Positions 25,713-32,691 of a stretch of DNA of 32,691 bases are shown here, in pieces. The stretch's first letter is position 1, and the number at the start of each line of letters is the position of its first letter. Source of the stretch: Acholeplasmataceae bacterium (GTDB lineage: Bacteria > Bacillota_I > Bacilli_A > Acholeplasmatales > Acholeplasmataceae). The position numbers and the translations under genes are program-made. The notes under the pieces were generated by a model. It made no database searches. It was not told the DNA's origin and saw nothing but the letters and a program-made list of their open reading frames with translations. The stretch is from positions 1 through 32,691 of the forward strand of contig JAFGTQ010000043.1 of the NCBI GenBank assembly GCA_016934015.1. Reading direction: 5' to 3'.

Positions 25713-25851
25713 TTGTAATTTTATCTGTACATCCTTTTGCATAACTACATGATGCACATATACTTTCATCTTTATGTTTAAACTGTCTATATAAAATGAA
25801 TCCTATTATGCCTAATATAACTATCACTATAATTACATCTGTAAAAGTCAT
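25696..25851 (-). CDS. FeoB-associated Cys-rich membrane protein
   Basis: A 51-residue protein with one N-terminal helix (DVIIVIVILGIIGFILY) and a tail holding CASCSYAKGC, the pattern of the FeoB-associated Cys-rich family. Its ATG (25851) overlaps the feoB TGA as ATGA, which fixes the start and shows TGA is a stop. Relatives accompany FeoB in many Bacillota; a role in handling ferrous iron or assembling the transporter is assumed, not proven. The last codons lie inside the shared terminator. Confidence 0.88.
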   Translation of the reverse strand: MTFTDVIIVIVILGIIGFILYRQFKHKDESICASCSYAKGCTDKITKKKAS

Positions 25852-27833
25852 GAGATTAGTCCTCCAATCAAAGAACCCATTTGAAATATAATGACTGCTA
25901 ATAACCAAGCAAGTCCTGTTTGAAATAATACAGCAACCCACATTCGTTTAGTCGTACCCAATTCCTGACGCATCGCACCAATTGAGCCAAAGCATGGCGC
26001 ACTAAATAAATTGAAGACCATAAATGCATACGCAGATGGTGCAGTAAAGAATGCAAATGTTTGACTACCAAAGATTAATAGTCCATCTGAATTTGCTTCA
26101 GACAAACCTGCAATGATTGCCATGGAAGCAACAACTTGTTCTTTCGCAATTAAACCTTGTATTGCAGAAACTGATGTTCCCCAACTTAATGTTCCAAGCA
26201 TTGGGTAAAAGATATAGGCTAAAACTTTACCAAGGGATGCAAGAATGCTTTGATCTGGATGAATACCATAAGTCATTGGCCATGAAAAACTGATGAGAAT
26301 CCAAATAATGAGTGATGCAAGTAAAATCACTGAACCAGCATGATGAATAAATTCTTTCACCTTTTCATAAGTATCTCTAATGATAAACTTCATATGTGGA
26401 ACTTTGTAATGTGGAAGTTCTAAGATAAATGCTGAAGGTTTACCCTTAACAAAAATTCGTTTTAAAATTAATGCCGATAATATAATAATCATGATGGCAA
26501 GAAAGTATAATGATGCACTCACTAAGCCTGCATATTCTTCAAAGAAATAACCCGCAAATAAAGTGACGATCGGGAGTTTTGCTGAACATGGTATAAATGG
26601 TGTTAACATGATGGTCATTTTTCTTTCAGTTTCATTTGGTATGGTTCTTGCTGACATGATGGCTGGAACGCTGCATCCACTTCCAATAATAAATGGAATG
26701 AGAGATTTGCCTGATAATCCAAGTTTTTGGAATAAACGATCAAGGAAAAAAGCAATACGTGCCATATAACCTGTAGTTTCAAGTAATGAAATCAGTAAAA
26801 ATAAAATGATAAGTTGAGGTAAAAAACTTAGGATTGCTCCAACACCAGCTAAAATCCCATCAACAACTAAAGATGCAGACCATTCTGAAGCGTTTAAAGC
26901 GATGAGCGTATCAAAAGTCCATGATTTTATGCTATCCATCCAACCACTCACAAGATCCACTGTAAATCCACCCACTGGACCAGCTGCAAGATAATAGATC
27001 AAAAACATAATGACTACAAAAATGGGAATTGCTAAATATCGATTGAGTAAAACATTATCAATTTTATCTGTCCAAGTTTCTTTTTCAAGTTTCGCATCAA
27101 TGGCTTCATCCCGAATGTATTCTATATAGCGATATCTTTCATCAGCGATGACTTGTTCCAAGTCACGTTGATAATTTTTTCTTAATGCTTGAATTTTTTC
27201 CAAAATAGGCTCTGTGACATAATGCTCATAACTCATGTCGCCTTCAATCATTTTAATTGCGATAAATCGTTTGTGATTCAATTCAATGTCTTCTTCAATC
27301 GATTGAACTGTTTTTTCCATCACATGGTCGTATATATGAGTATAATTATTTTTTCGATAATCTTGTTTTTTAATAGTTTGGATTAAATTAAAAACGTTTG
27401 TCTTTTTTGTCGCTGAAATCGGTAATATGGTTGTATCAAGCCGTTCCATTAACAATTCAAGATCAATTTTAATCCCTCGATATTCGAGTAAATCTGTCAT
27501 ATTTAAAGCAATAAGCATAGGAATTTTCAATTCGAGTAATTGAGTCGACAGATATAAACTTCTTTCAATGGATGTCGCGTCAATCACATTCAAAATTAAA
27601 TCAATATTTTCCTCAAATAAGAATTGACGAGCAATCTGTTCTTCTGAACTATAAGGACTTAAAGAATAAACACCAGGCAAATCAATGATTTCGTGTTCTG
27701 TGCCACGAATGATTCCAACTTTTTTTTCAATCGTTACACCTGGCCAGTTACCAATCTTTTGATTGTTACCTGTTAATAAATTAAAAAGAGTCGTTTTCCC
27801 TGAATTTTGATTTCCAACTAAAGCAATTCTCAT
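25848..27833 (-). CDS. feoB: ferrous iron transporter FeoB
   Basis: A 661-residue Fe(II) transporter. The N-terminal G domain has G1 GNQNSGKTT, G3 DLPGVYSL and G4 NMTD, followed by a helical spacer domain. The membrane part (from about 280) has the two inverted Gate regions: GYMARIAFFLDRLFQKLGLSGKSLIPFIIGSGCSVPAIMSART and TLSWGTSVSAIQGLIAKEQVVASM. The length is normal for Gram-positive FeoB. The ATG overlaps the feoA stop by 4 nt, so translation is coupled. Confidence 0.95.
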   Translation of the reverse strand: MRIALVGNQNSGKTTLFNLLTGNNQKIGNWPGVTIEKKVGIIRGTEHEIIDLPGVYSLSPYSSEEQIARQFLFEENIDLILNVIDATSIERSLYLSTQLLELKIPMLIALNMTDLLEYRGIKIDLELLMERLDTTILPISATKKTNVFNLIQTIKKQDYRKNNYTHIYDHVMEKTVQSIEEDIELNHKRFIAIKMIEGDMSYEHYVTEPILEKIQALRKNYQRDLEQVIADERYRYIEYIRDEAIDAKLEKETWTDKIDNVLLNRYLAIPIFVVIMFLIYYLAAGPVGGFTVDLVSGWMDSIKSWTFDTLIALNASEWSASLVVDGILAGVGAILSFLPQLIILFLLISLLETTGYMARIAFFLDRLFQKLGLSGKSLIPFIIGSGCSVPAIMSARTIPNETERKMTIMLTPFIPCSAKLPIVTLFAGYFFEEYAGLVSASLYFLAIMIIILSALILKRIFVKGKPSAFILELPHYKVPHMKFIIRDTYEKVKEFIHHAGSVILLASLIIWILISFSWPMTYGIHPDQSILASLGKVLAYIFYPMLGTLSWGTSVSAIQGLIAKEQVVASMAIIAGLSEANSDGLLIFGSQTFAFFTAPSAYAFMVFNLFSAPCFGSIGAMRQELGTTKRMWVAVLFQTGLAWLLAVIIFQMGSLIGGLIS

Positions 27834-28096
27834 AGAATCACCTCAACATCAATCATCTTTAAATCTTCTTTTCTTAAGCAGAGTTCATAGCCTCTGAGTT
27901 CACAATCCACAGGGTCTCCTAATGGCGCTATTTTTTTTACTTTAATTTGAACACCTTCAGTGATTCCCATATCGAGTAATTTTCTTCTTGTTGCACTATC
28001 AGTGGTGTTTAAAAAGAGGACTTTAGCTTTTTGTCCTTTTTTTAATTCTGCTAAATTAATATGATCGCCGATTTGTGGATTATTTCGTTTTTTCAT
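27830..28096 (-). CDS. feoA: FeoA, SH3-like partner of FeoB
   Basis: An 88-residue cytosolic FeoA-type SH3 protein with LAELKKGQKAKVLFLN, TRRKLLDMGITEGVQIKVKKIAPLGDPVDCELRGYELCLRKEDL. It binds the FeoB G domain and is needed for iron uptake. Start ATG 28096 lies 8 nt after GGAGAG; a TTG one codon upstream is also in frame. First gene of the feo operon, with a consensus promoter. Confidence 0.93.
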   Translation of the reverse strand: MKKRNNPQIGDHINLAELKKGQKAKVLFLNTTDSATRRKLLDMGITEGVQIKVKKIAPLGDPVDCELRGYELCLRKEDLKMIDVEVIL

Positions 28097-28122
28097 CAAG
28101 TTTTCTCTCCGTTTACATCTTC

Positions 28123-28151
28123 ATCATAAAGAAGTGTACATCAATTGTCAA
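28123..28151 (-). promoter_or_regulatory. feo promoter (-35 TTGACA, -10 TATGAT)
   Basis: On the minus strand a perfect TTGACA (28151-28146) and TATGAT (28128-28123) are 17 bp apart. No Fur or DtxR box that I can recognise lies over it. Confidence 0.75.
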
Positions 28152-28182
28152 AAGATATTATAAAGATTATGAATACATCTAT

Positions 28183-28217
28183 AAATAAGCGCATACGTTG
28201 AACGCATGCGCTTATTT
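28183..28217 (-). terminator. terminator-like hairpin after the diguanylate cyclase gene
   Basis: AAATAAGCGCAT and ATGCGCTTATTT form a perfect 12-bp stem with an 11-nt loop. The T-tail is short, so it may be a weak terminator. It lies 18 nt past the stop codon. Confidence 0.6.
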
Positions 28218-28234
28218 CATGTGAATTGACCGAT

Positions 28235-29371
28235 TTATCCCCGATGATGTTGTTCTTTTATGTCATACATTTTTTTATCTAACAATTTAAAAAATTCATT
28301 TAAATCTTGATGCTCATTTGGATTATAAATGAGCCCACCTGATGATACTTGTAATTCAAAAGGATACTCTTTCTTTTGATTAAACTCATGCAAGCCTTCA
28401 TTCATTTTTTCTAATATTTCATCAAGTCTTGAAGGGCTTTTAGATTCAAATATAATCGCGAATTCATCGCCACCTGTTCGAGCAACAAAATCATCTTCAT
28501 GCACACTTTCTCTTAAAATATTACTAAAAATGATAAGTGCTTGATCTCCAACATGATGTAGAAACTGATCATTAATTTTTTTGAAATCATCAATATCAAT
28601 TAAAATCCCACCCATCACATAGCCTTTACGCAAGTTTTGAGATTTTATCGATAGTATGCGATCATATTCTCTTCGGTTAGATAAACCTGTTAGGTGATCC
28701 GTATTAGTTAATTGTGATTGAATATAAATATAGACAATCATTAAAGATAATGCTACCCCTGGAAAAATAAGTGATAATCCTTCAAAGGATAATTGAATGA
28801 ACCCACCAATCATCGGTGGAATCGGGAAAATTAAAAGTGCGTAAAAGTCACCTTTGTGAACTCGATCTTTATATTTAATAGTTTTCAACATAGTTAAAAT
28901 AATTAGCCCATAGGTAATGATGGAGATCGCATAGAAATAATTGCCTCTTTCATAAATATTTCCTGCTGTAATCCTAAATAAAAAATCACCATTGATCGAT
29001 AAAATTGAAAAAAAGATGACCGCAATTTGAATTGGTGCAATCCATAAAACAATTTTCTTAAAGTTCTTTGTTGTATCATTAATTGTATATTCAGCATATA
29101 ACATCCATAATCCTGCAATTACAATGTGTAGTATAAAATACATCACTAGTGAAAATGGCAACCAAAATTTTGCCAAAGGAGTATTTATCCCATTGGCAAA
29201 AACGAAAGTTATATCCATCAATAAAATACCTACGGTTGTCCATAGAATAAATCGATAAAGCTTATTCATCACTGATTTTCTAATATTTTGTTTTCTAATG
29301 CTAAAAAGCAAAATCAACAACAGTACAATTGAAAAAAATGATAATTGTGTTTGTATGCCTATATTTATCAT
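28235..29371 (-). CDS. membrane diguanylate cyclase (GGDEF)
   Basis: A 378-residue protein. The N-terminal half has about seven membrane helices (to about residue 218) in the style of 7TM sensory kinases. The GGDEF domain follows, with TDHLTGLSNRREYD, DIDDFKKINDQF and an intact catalytic GGDEF at 300-304, so it should make c-di-GMP from GTP. The product-inhibition site, usually RxxD, reads HEDD (His in place of Arg). Start ATG 29371 lies 8 nt after GAGG. It is 41 nt downstream of the photolyase gene with no terminator between, so both are probably on one transcript. The input signal is unknown. Confidence 0.9.
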   Translation of the reverse strand: MINIGIQTQLSFFSIVLLLILLFSIRKQNIRKSVMNKLYRFILWTTVGILLMDITFVFANGINTPLAKFWLPFSLVMYFILHIVIAGLWMLYAEYTINDTTKNFKKIVLWIAPIQIAVIFFSILSINGDFLFRITAGNIYERGNYFYAISIITYGLIILTMLKTIKYKDRVHKGDFYALLIFPIPPMIGGFIQLSFEGLSLIFPGVALSLMIVYIYIQSQLTNTDHLTGLSNRREYDRILSIKSQNLRKGYVMGGILIDIDDFKKINDQFLHHVGDQALIIFSNILRESVHEDDFVARTGGDEFAIIFESKSPSRLDEILEKMNEGLHEFNQKKEYPFELQVSSGGLIYNPNEHQDLNEFFKLLDKKMYDIKEQHHRG

Positions 29372-29412
29372 GTACAATACCTCATTTCAACATTCATTCT
29401 ACCAAAGAAATG

Positions 29413-30798
29413 TTACTTTGTAAAAAGATTCATACGTTTAACGTAAGGCTCCATATTAAACTTTCTTAAAAGCCCTGCTTGATTCATGTATCGTAGTTTC
29501 CCAAAAATCGGTCGTTCTTGCCACGGACGATCATGTTTACCAAAACACCATGCAATCCCAGTAAAACTATTGGCATCTCTTCCATCAATAAAATATCGAT
29601 TATTTAAATACGTGATGATTTCAAATGCTTCTTTGTGTGTATTTGACCATTCAATAATTTTTTTAGCCCAATACATTCGCATATAATTATGCATATATCC
29701 TGTAAGTACCATTTCTTTCATCGCTGCATTAAAATAAGGATCATGCGTTTGGAAGTTAATGTAATCTTCGATTGAATAAAGATAATTTCTTAGATCTTCA
29801 TGATGCATCTCCATGGTTTGATAAGCCCATGGTTCAGTCATGGTTTCAAACTTATCATATCCTTTTTGATAGTAAACATAATTATGTGCGAGTTCTCTTC
29901 GAATGATTAGTTGTTCTACAAATCCATCAAAAGCTTCACCCGTAATTTGGTGTTGCAGAGTCAGTTGATAGAGTCTTTCATAAAGTTCTAAAGATGATAT
30001 TTGACCAAAATGAAGATACATTGATAATTTTGATGTTAAATTCAAACTTGGATCATTACTTTCTGGATATCTATTAATCTTTTCACTGACAAAATCATGA
30101 AATAGTTTCATTCCTTCGATATATCCACCATGATAAATTGGACTCTTTTTCACAGTGTGATCAATCGATAATTGAGTGACTAATTGTTTGATATCATCTA
30201 AATCATGATCACTTTTTATATTTAAAAGAGTTTGGTTTTTTACAACATGTAAGTGAAAGAAATCTCGAAAATTTTCAATTAGCTTGCGAATTTTAGGCCG
30301 AATCGTATAAGCACCATATTCCACCTTTTGTGAAGCAACTTCAACAGGGACCATTAAATCGGTATCAATCATTTCCACATGTAAATCATTTTCTTGATCG
30401 AATATATATTTAAGAACTTCTTGTCTCATTTCTTTTTGAATTTTTAAATATCCCATATCCATAAATAATGCTTCTGCATCATTTAATAGAGGCTTTATCT
30501 CTTCAACTGGATGACCAATCTTTAAAACAAATGTGATTTTAAAATGAGCAGAAATACGAGAAACTTCCTTTAATCCTTCAAGCATAAAGGTATAGTGCCT
30601 TTCATTTGCTTCAGGATAATGAGGGGTTAAGCCAAAAAATATAACAATCGGTAAATTTTTGTCATTACCATATTGTATGGCTTCATTAAGCGCATGATTA
30701 AAATGGATGCGCTGTGATTGTTGCATCCAATATAAGACATATTTTTTTGTAATTTCTCGTTCTTTGGAATTTATAATTTTACGTCTTAGTTCATTCAT
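29413..30798 (-). CDS. phr: class II CPD photolyase
   Basis: A 461-residue FAD- and light-dependent repair enzyme for cyclobutane pyrimidine dimers. It is class II rather than class I: the N-terminal fold begins YVLYWMQQSQRIHFNHALNEA, and the FAD domain holds SKLSMYLHFGQIS, FVEQLIIRRELAHNYVYY, DPYFNAAMKEMVLTGYMHNYMRMYWAKKIIEW and NNRYFIDGRDANSFTGIAWCFGKHDRPW. GAGG lies 6 nt before ATG 30798. It is divergent from the heliorhodopsin gene across 131 bp and followed by a diguanylate cyclase, so the cluster is devoted to light. Confidence 0.94.
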   Translation of the reverse strand: MNELRRKIINSKEREITKKYVLYWMQQSQRIHFNHALNEAIQYGNDKNLPIVIFFGLTPHYPEANERHYTFMLEGLKEVSRISAHFKITFVLKIGHPVEEIKPLLNDAEALFMDMGYLKIQKEMRQEVLKYIFDQENDLHVEMIDTDLMVPVEVASQKVEYGAYTIRPKIRKLIENFRDFFHLHVVKNQTLLNIKSDHDLDDIKQLVTQLSIDHTVKKSPIYHGGYIEGMKLFHDFVSEKINRYPESNDPSLNLTSKLSMYLHFGQISSLELYERLYQLTLQHQITGEAFDGFVEQLIIRRELAHNYVYYQKGYDKFETMTEPWAYQTMEMHHEDLRNYLYSIEDYINFQTHDPYFNAAMKEMVLTGYMHNYMRMYWAKKIIEWSNTHKEAFEIITYLNNRYFIDGRDANSFTGIAWCFGKHDRPWQERPIFGKLRYMNQAGLLRKFNMEPYVKRMNLFTK

Positions 30799-30820
30799 AC
30801 CTTACCTCACATACATCATT

Positions 30821-30829
30821 ATTTTACCA
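30821..30829 (-). promoter_or_regulatory. photolyase promoter, extended -10 TGGTAAAAT
   Basis: On the minus strand TGG stands directly before TAAAAT, with no recognisable -35. Start predicted near 30814, about 16 nt before the ATG. Confidence 0.4.
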
Positions 30830-30876
30830 CATCTATGTAAGTTTAAATTGTGCGAATATTGAATCATTTTAGATGA

Positions 30877-30901
30877 AAATCTTATTTAGATTTGATATGA
30901 T
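30877..30901 (+). promoter_or_regulatory. heliorhodopsin promoter with adjacent inverted repeat
   Basis: Extended -10 TGATATGAT at 30893-30901. The inverted repeat AAATCT-5 nt-AGATTT (30877-30893) fills the space where the -35 would be and could bind a regulator. Confidence 0.45.
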
Positions 30902-30929
30902 GAAAGTGTAAACTATTAGGAGGTTACAA

Positions 30930-31721
30930 ATGGATAATCAAAAACTTTTAAAACTTAAACGCTTTAACATGATTATGGGAGGATTACACCTCATTCAAGG
31001 TCTTATGATGTTAGTCTTAGCATCGACAGTCATTCAACAGATTGCTGAATTTCAACCAACCATCACACAAAACTATCTTGCATTTGTTCAAGGTCAAGGT
31101 TTAGTTCTACAGTCAAAAGACTTATTTGATCTACCATTCGGCATTTTTGTAGCAAGCTTCTTACTAATCTCAGCATTAGCACATGCACTTATTTCATTTC
31201 CAAAAAAACTTAACGACACCTATAATAAAGATCTACAAAAAGGTATCAATAAATTTAGATGGTTTGAATATGCATTAAGTTCTTCTGTGATGATTGTCTT
31301 AATTGCTACATTATTTGGTGTTTATGATATCGCTTCTCTAACACTTATCTTTATTGTCAATGCTGCAATGAACTTATTCGGTCTTGATATGGAAATTATT
31401 AACTCAAAACGCGAAGAAGGCGAAAAACTCAATTGGGGTCCATTCATTTGGGGTTCAATTGCAGGGATTGCACCTTGGATAGTCATTATCATCTATATGA
31501 CTGGTAATGGCAACTATAGCCAAGTTCCATGGTTTGTATGGGCTATTGTTGGTACATATTTCGTTGCTTTCAACACATTCCCAATTAACATGATTTTACA
31601 ATATAAGAAGATTGGTAAATGGAAAGACTATCTATATGGCGAAAGAACTTACATTGTTTTAAGTCTTGTTGCTAAATCAATTCTTGCTTGGCTCGTCTTA
31701 TTTGGAGCAATGCAACCTTAA
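30930..31721 (+). CDS. heliorhodopsin
   Basis: A 263-residue, seven-helix retinal protein of the heliorhodopsin family, distinct from type 1 rhodopsins. The Schiff-base Lys249 is in YIVLSLVAKSILAW, counterion Glu113 in RWFEYALSSSVMIVLIA, and the family's key histidines are His20 (GGLHLIQG) and His85 (ALAHAL), matching His23, His80, Glu107 and Lys241 of protein 48C12. IAGIAPWIVIIIYM and ILQYKKIGKWKDYLYGERTYIV are further family stretches. The N-terminus is expected inside the cell. AGGAGG lies 6 nt before ATG. No retinal-forming gene is in the window, so retinal may come from elsewhere. Heliorhodopsins do not pump ions and act in sensing or signalling. Confidence 0.94.
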   Translation: MDNQKLLKLKRFNMIMGGLHLIQGLMMLVLASTVIQQIAEFQPTITQNYLAFVQGQGLVLQSKDLFDLPFGIFVASFLLISALAHALISFPKKLNDTYNKDLQKGINKFRWFEYALSSSVMIVLIATLFGVYDIASLTLIFIVNAAMNLFGLDMEIINSKREEGEKLNWGPFIWGSIAGIAPWIVIIIYMTGNGNYSQVPWFVWAIVGTYFVAFNTFPINMILQYKKIGKWKDYLYGERTYIVLSLVAKSILAWLVLFGAMQP

Positions 31722-31739
31722 TTCAATTAACTAAAAAGA

Positions 31740-31761
31740 AAAGACCAAAGTTTTGGTCTTT
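31740..31761. terminator. bidirectional terminator between heliorhodopsin and arcC
   Basis: AAAGACCAAA and TTTGGTCTTT (10-bp arms, 2-nt centre) with T-runs on both strands, between convergent genes. Confidence 0.85.
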
Positions 31762-31763
31762 TT

Positions 31764-32681
31764 TTATGGCATAATAACCGTTCCACTCATCTGTTTAAAT
31801 GCTTCACTTGCAAATTCTAGTGATGCAATGACAGCAGGTTTGTGTGTGGATTCAACAAAAGCAATTGCAGCTTCAATTTTTGGAAGCATTGAACCTTTTT
31901 TAAAATGTTCATCTTTCAAATACTCTTTCAATTCTGCGACAGTTACTTTTTTCAAAGCTCTTTGTGAAGGTTTATTAAAATCAAGATAGACGTGATCAAC
32001 TGCAGTTAGAATAATAAGTTCATCTGCTTTTATAATTTCCGCCATTTTAGCTGATGCATAATCTTTATCAATCACAGCATCAATACCTACTAAATGACCT
32101 TCTCTAATGACGACTGGAATTCCTCCACCACCAGCAGCAATCACGATATGTTGATGCTCAAGTAATCTTGAGATGCTTTCTTTTTCAATAATATCGATGG
32201 GTTTAGGACTCGCAATGACTCTTCTATATCCTCTTCCACTATCTTCAACCATTGTATAGCCTTGACTTTTTTCTAAAGCTTGCGCTTCTATTTCAGAATA
32301 AAAAGAACCAATTGGTTTTGTAAGATGCTTAAAAGCTAGATCTTTCTCATCCACTAAAACTTGTGTAACCACAGTTGAAATGGGGCGTACTTGGTGTCTT
32401 TGTTGCATCATGTTATATATCGCATTTTGAATATGATATCCAATATATCCTTGACTCATAGCACCACATTCAGGAAATGGCATGTCTGGTGTTGATGAAG
32501 ATTCACTAAAAGCCAAATTGATCATCCCAACTTGTGGTCCATTTCCATGAACAATGACAATGTCATGATTCATTTCAATAAGTGGATAAATTGCTTTTGC
32601 TACATGAACAAGTAATCTTTTTTGTTCATCTGCAGTTTTACCAAGTGCATTACCACCTAAAGAGATAACATACCTAGACAT
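31764..32681 (-). CDS. arcC: carbamate kinase
   Basis: A 305-residue amino-acid-kinase-fold enzyme that makes ATP from carbamoyl phosphate and ADP. ISLGGNAL at the N-terminus, HGNGPQVG, ECGAMSQGYIGY, RRVIASPKP, AAGGGGIPV and IDKDYASAKMA are all typical of ArcC. It is usually the last step of arginine deiminase or agmatine deiminase pathways; the partner genes would lie beyond the right edge. GGAGAAGAAT precedes ATG 32681, only 10 nt from the window end, so an upstream gene of the same operon is likely. The stop codon is 2 nt from the shared terminator. Confidence 0.94.
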   Translation of the reverse strand: MSRYVISLGGNALGKTADEQKRLLVHVAKAIYPLIEMNHDIVIVHGNGPQVGMINLAFSESSSTPDMPFPECGAMSQGYIGYHIQNAIYNMMQQRHQVRPISTVVTQVLVDEKDLAFKHLTKPIGSFYSEIEAQALEKSQGYTMVEDSGRGYRRVIASPKPIDIIEKESISRLLEHQHIVIAAGGGGIPVVIREGHLVGIDAVIDKDYASAKMAEIIKADELIILTAVDHVYLDFNKPSQRALKKVTVAELKEYLKDEHFKKGSMLPKIEAAIAFVESTHKPAVIASLEFASEAFKQMSGTVIMP

Positions 32682-32691
32682 ATTCTTCTCC

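Noticed and set aside
28100-28182. Fur or DtxR box at the feo promoter
   Set aside because: No 19-bp palindrome resembling either consensus could be found.
1-32691. CRISPR arrays, phage genes, toxin-antitoxin pairs, rRNA
   Set aside because: No regular spaced repeats, no structural phage genes, no small toxin-antitoxin pair and no rRNA sequence were seen.

Overview
The window is AT-rich, densely coded DNA from a low-GC monoderm bacterium. TGA is clearly a stop codon: feoA/feoB and feoB/its small partner are joined by ATGA stop-start overlaps, and tryptophan is written TGG. Strong AGGAGG-type ribosome sites, extended -10 promoters, U-tailed hairpin terminators and a lean gene set (pyruvate dehydrogenase, FeoAB, an Mgl sugar importer, heliorhodopsin) fit an Acholeplasma/Izemoplasma-like relative of the Mollicutes that keeps the standard code, or a related Bacillota lineage. 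This placement is an inference from style and content, not from a marker gene.

Layout. 1-3040 (+): the 3' end of an unknown gene, a GH31 glycosidase related to sulfoquinovosidases, then a flavodoxin-like protein overlapping a membrane-anchored FMN-binding domain protein. 3048-4555 (-): NADP-type glutamate dehydrogenase with a cre-like palindrome inside its promoter. 4641-13082 (-): a galactose/glucose module. The importer genes mglB-mglA-mglC lie downstream of an apparent three-component sensor: a YesN-type response regulator, a LytS/YesM-type sensor kinase and a second MglB-like lipoprotein. The mglB promoter carries 11-bp direct repeats 22 bp apart next to a poor -35, and the same cre-like site on its predicted start point. 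13100-13756 (-): a YczE-type membrane protein.

13977-16240: a gene-poor islet. A 72-bp direct repeat containing the last 12 nt of tRNA-Thr(CGT) flanks about 2.1 kb that holds a lipoprotein gene broken by one in-frame TGA, a headless coding remnant and several inverted repeats. This looks like a decayed element in a tRNA 3' end. The lipid kinase gene next to it uses bases 8-10 of the tRNA as its stop codon.

17204-22006 (-): a complete pyruvate dehydrogenase operon, pdhA-pdhB-E2-E3. 22091-24522 (-): arginine decarboxylase and agmatinase (arginine to agmatine to putrescine). 24588-25708 (+): an MscS channel. 25696-28151 (-): feoA-feoB-FeoB-associated Cys-rich protein, for ferrous iron uptake. 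28183-30826 (-): a class II CPD photolyase followed by a membrane diguanylate cyclase, probably one transcript. Divergent from it at 30877-31761 (+) is a heliorhodopsin with retinal lysine, counterion and both key histidines present, so this block looks like a light-response locus. 31764-32681 (-): carbamate kinase.

Most interesting: the heliorhodopsin/photolyase/diguanylate cyclase cluster; the galactose three-component sensor with its promoter sites; the tRNA-flanked islet with an interrupted lipoprotein; and the GH31 enzyme that seems to have lost the sulfonate-binding arginine.
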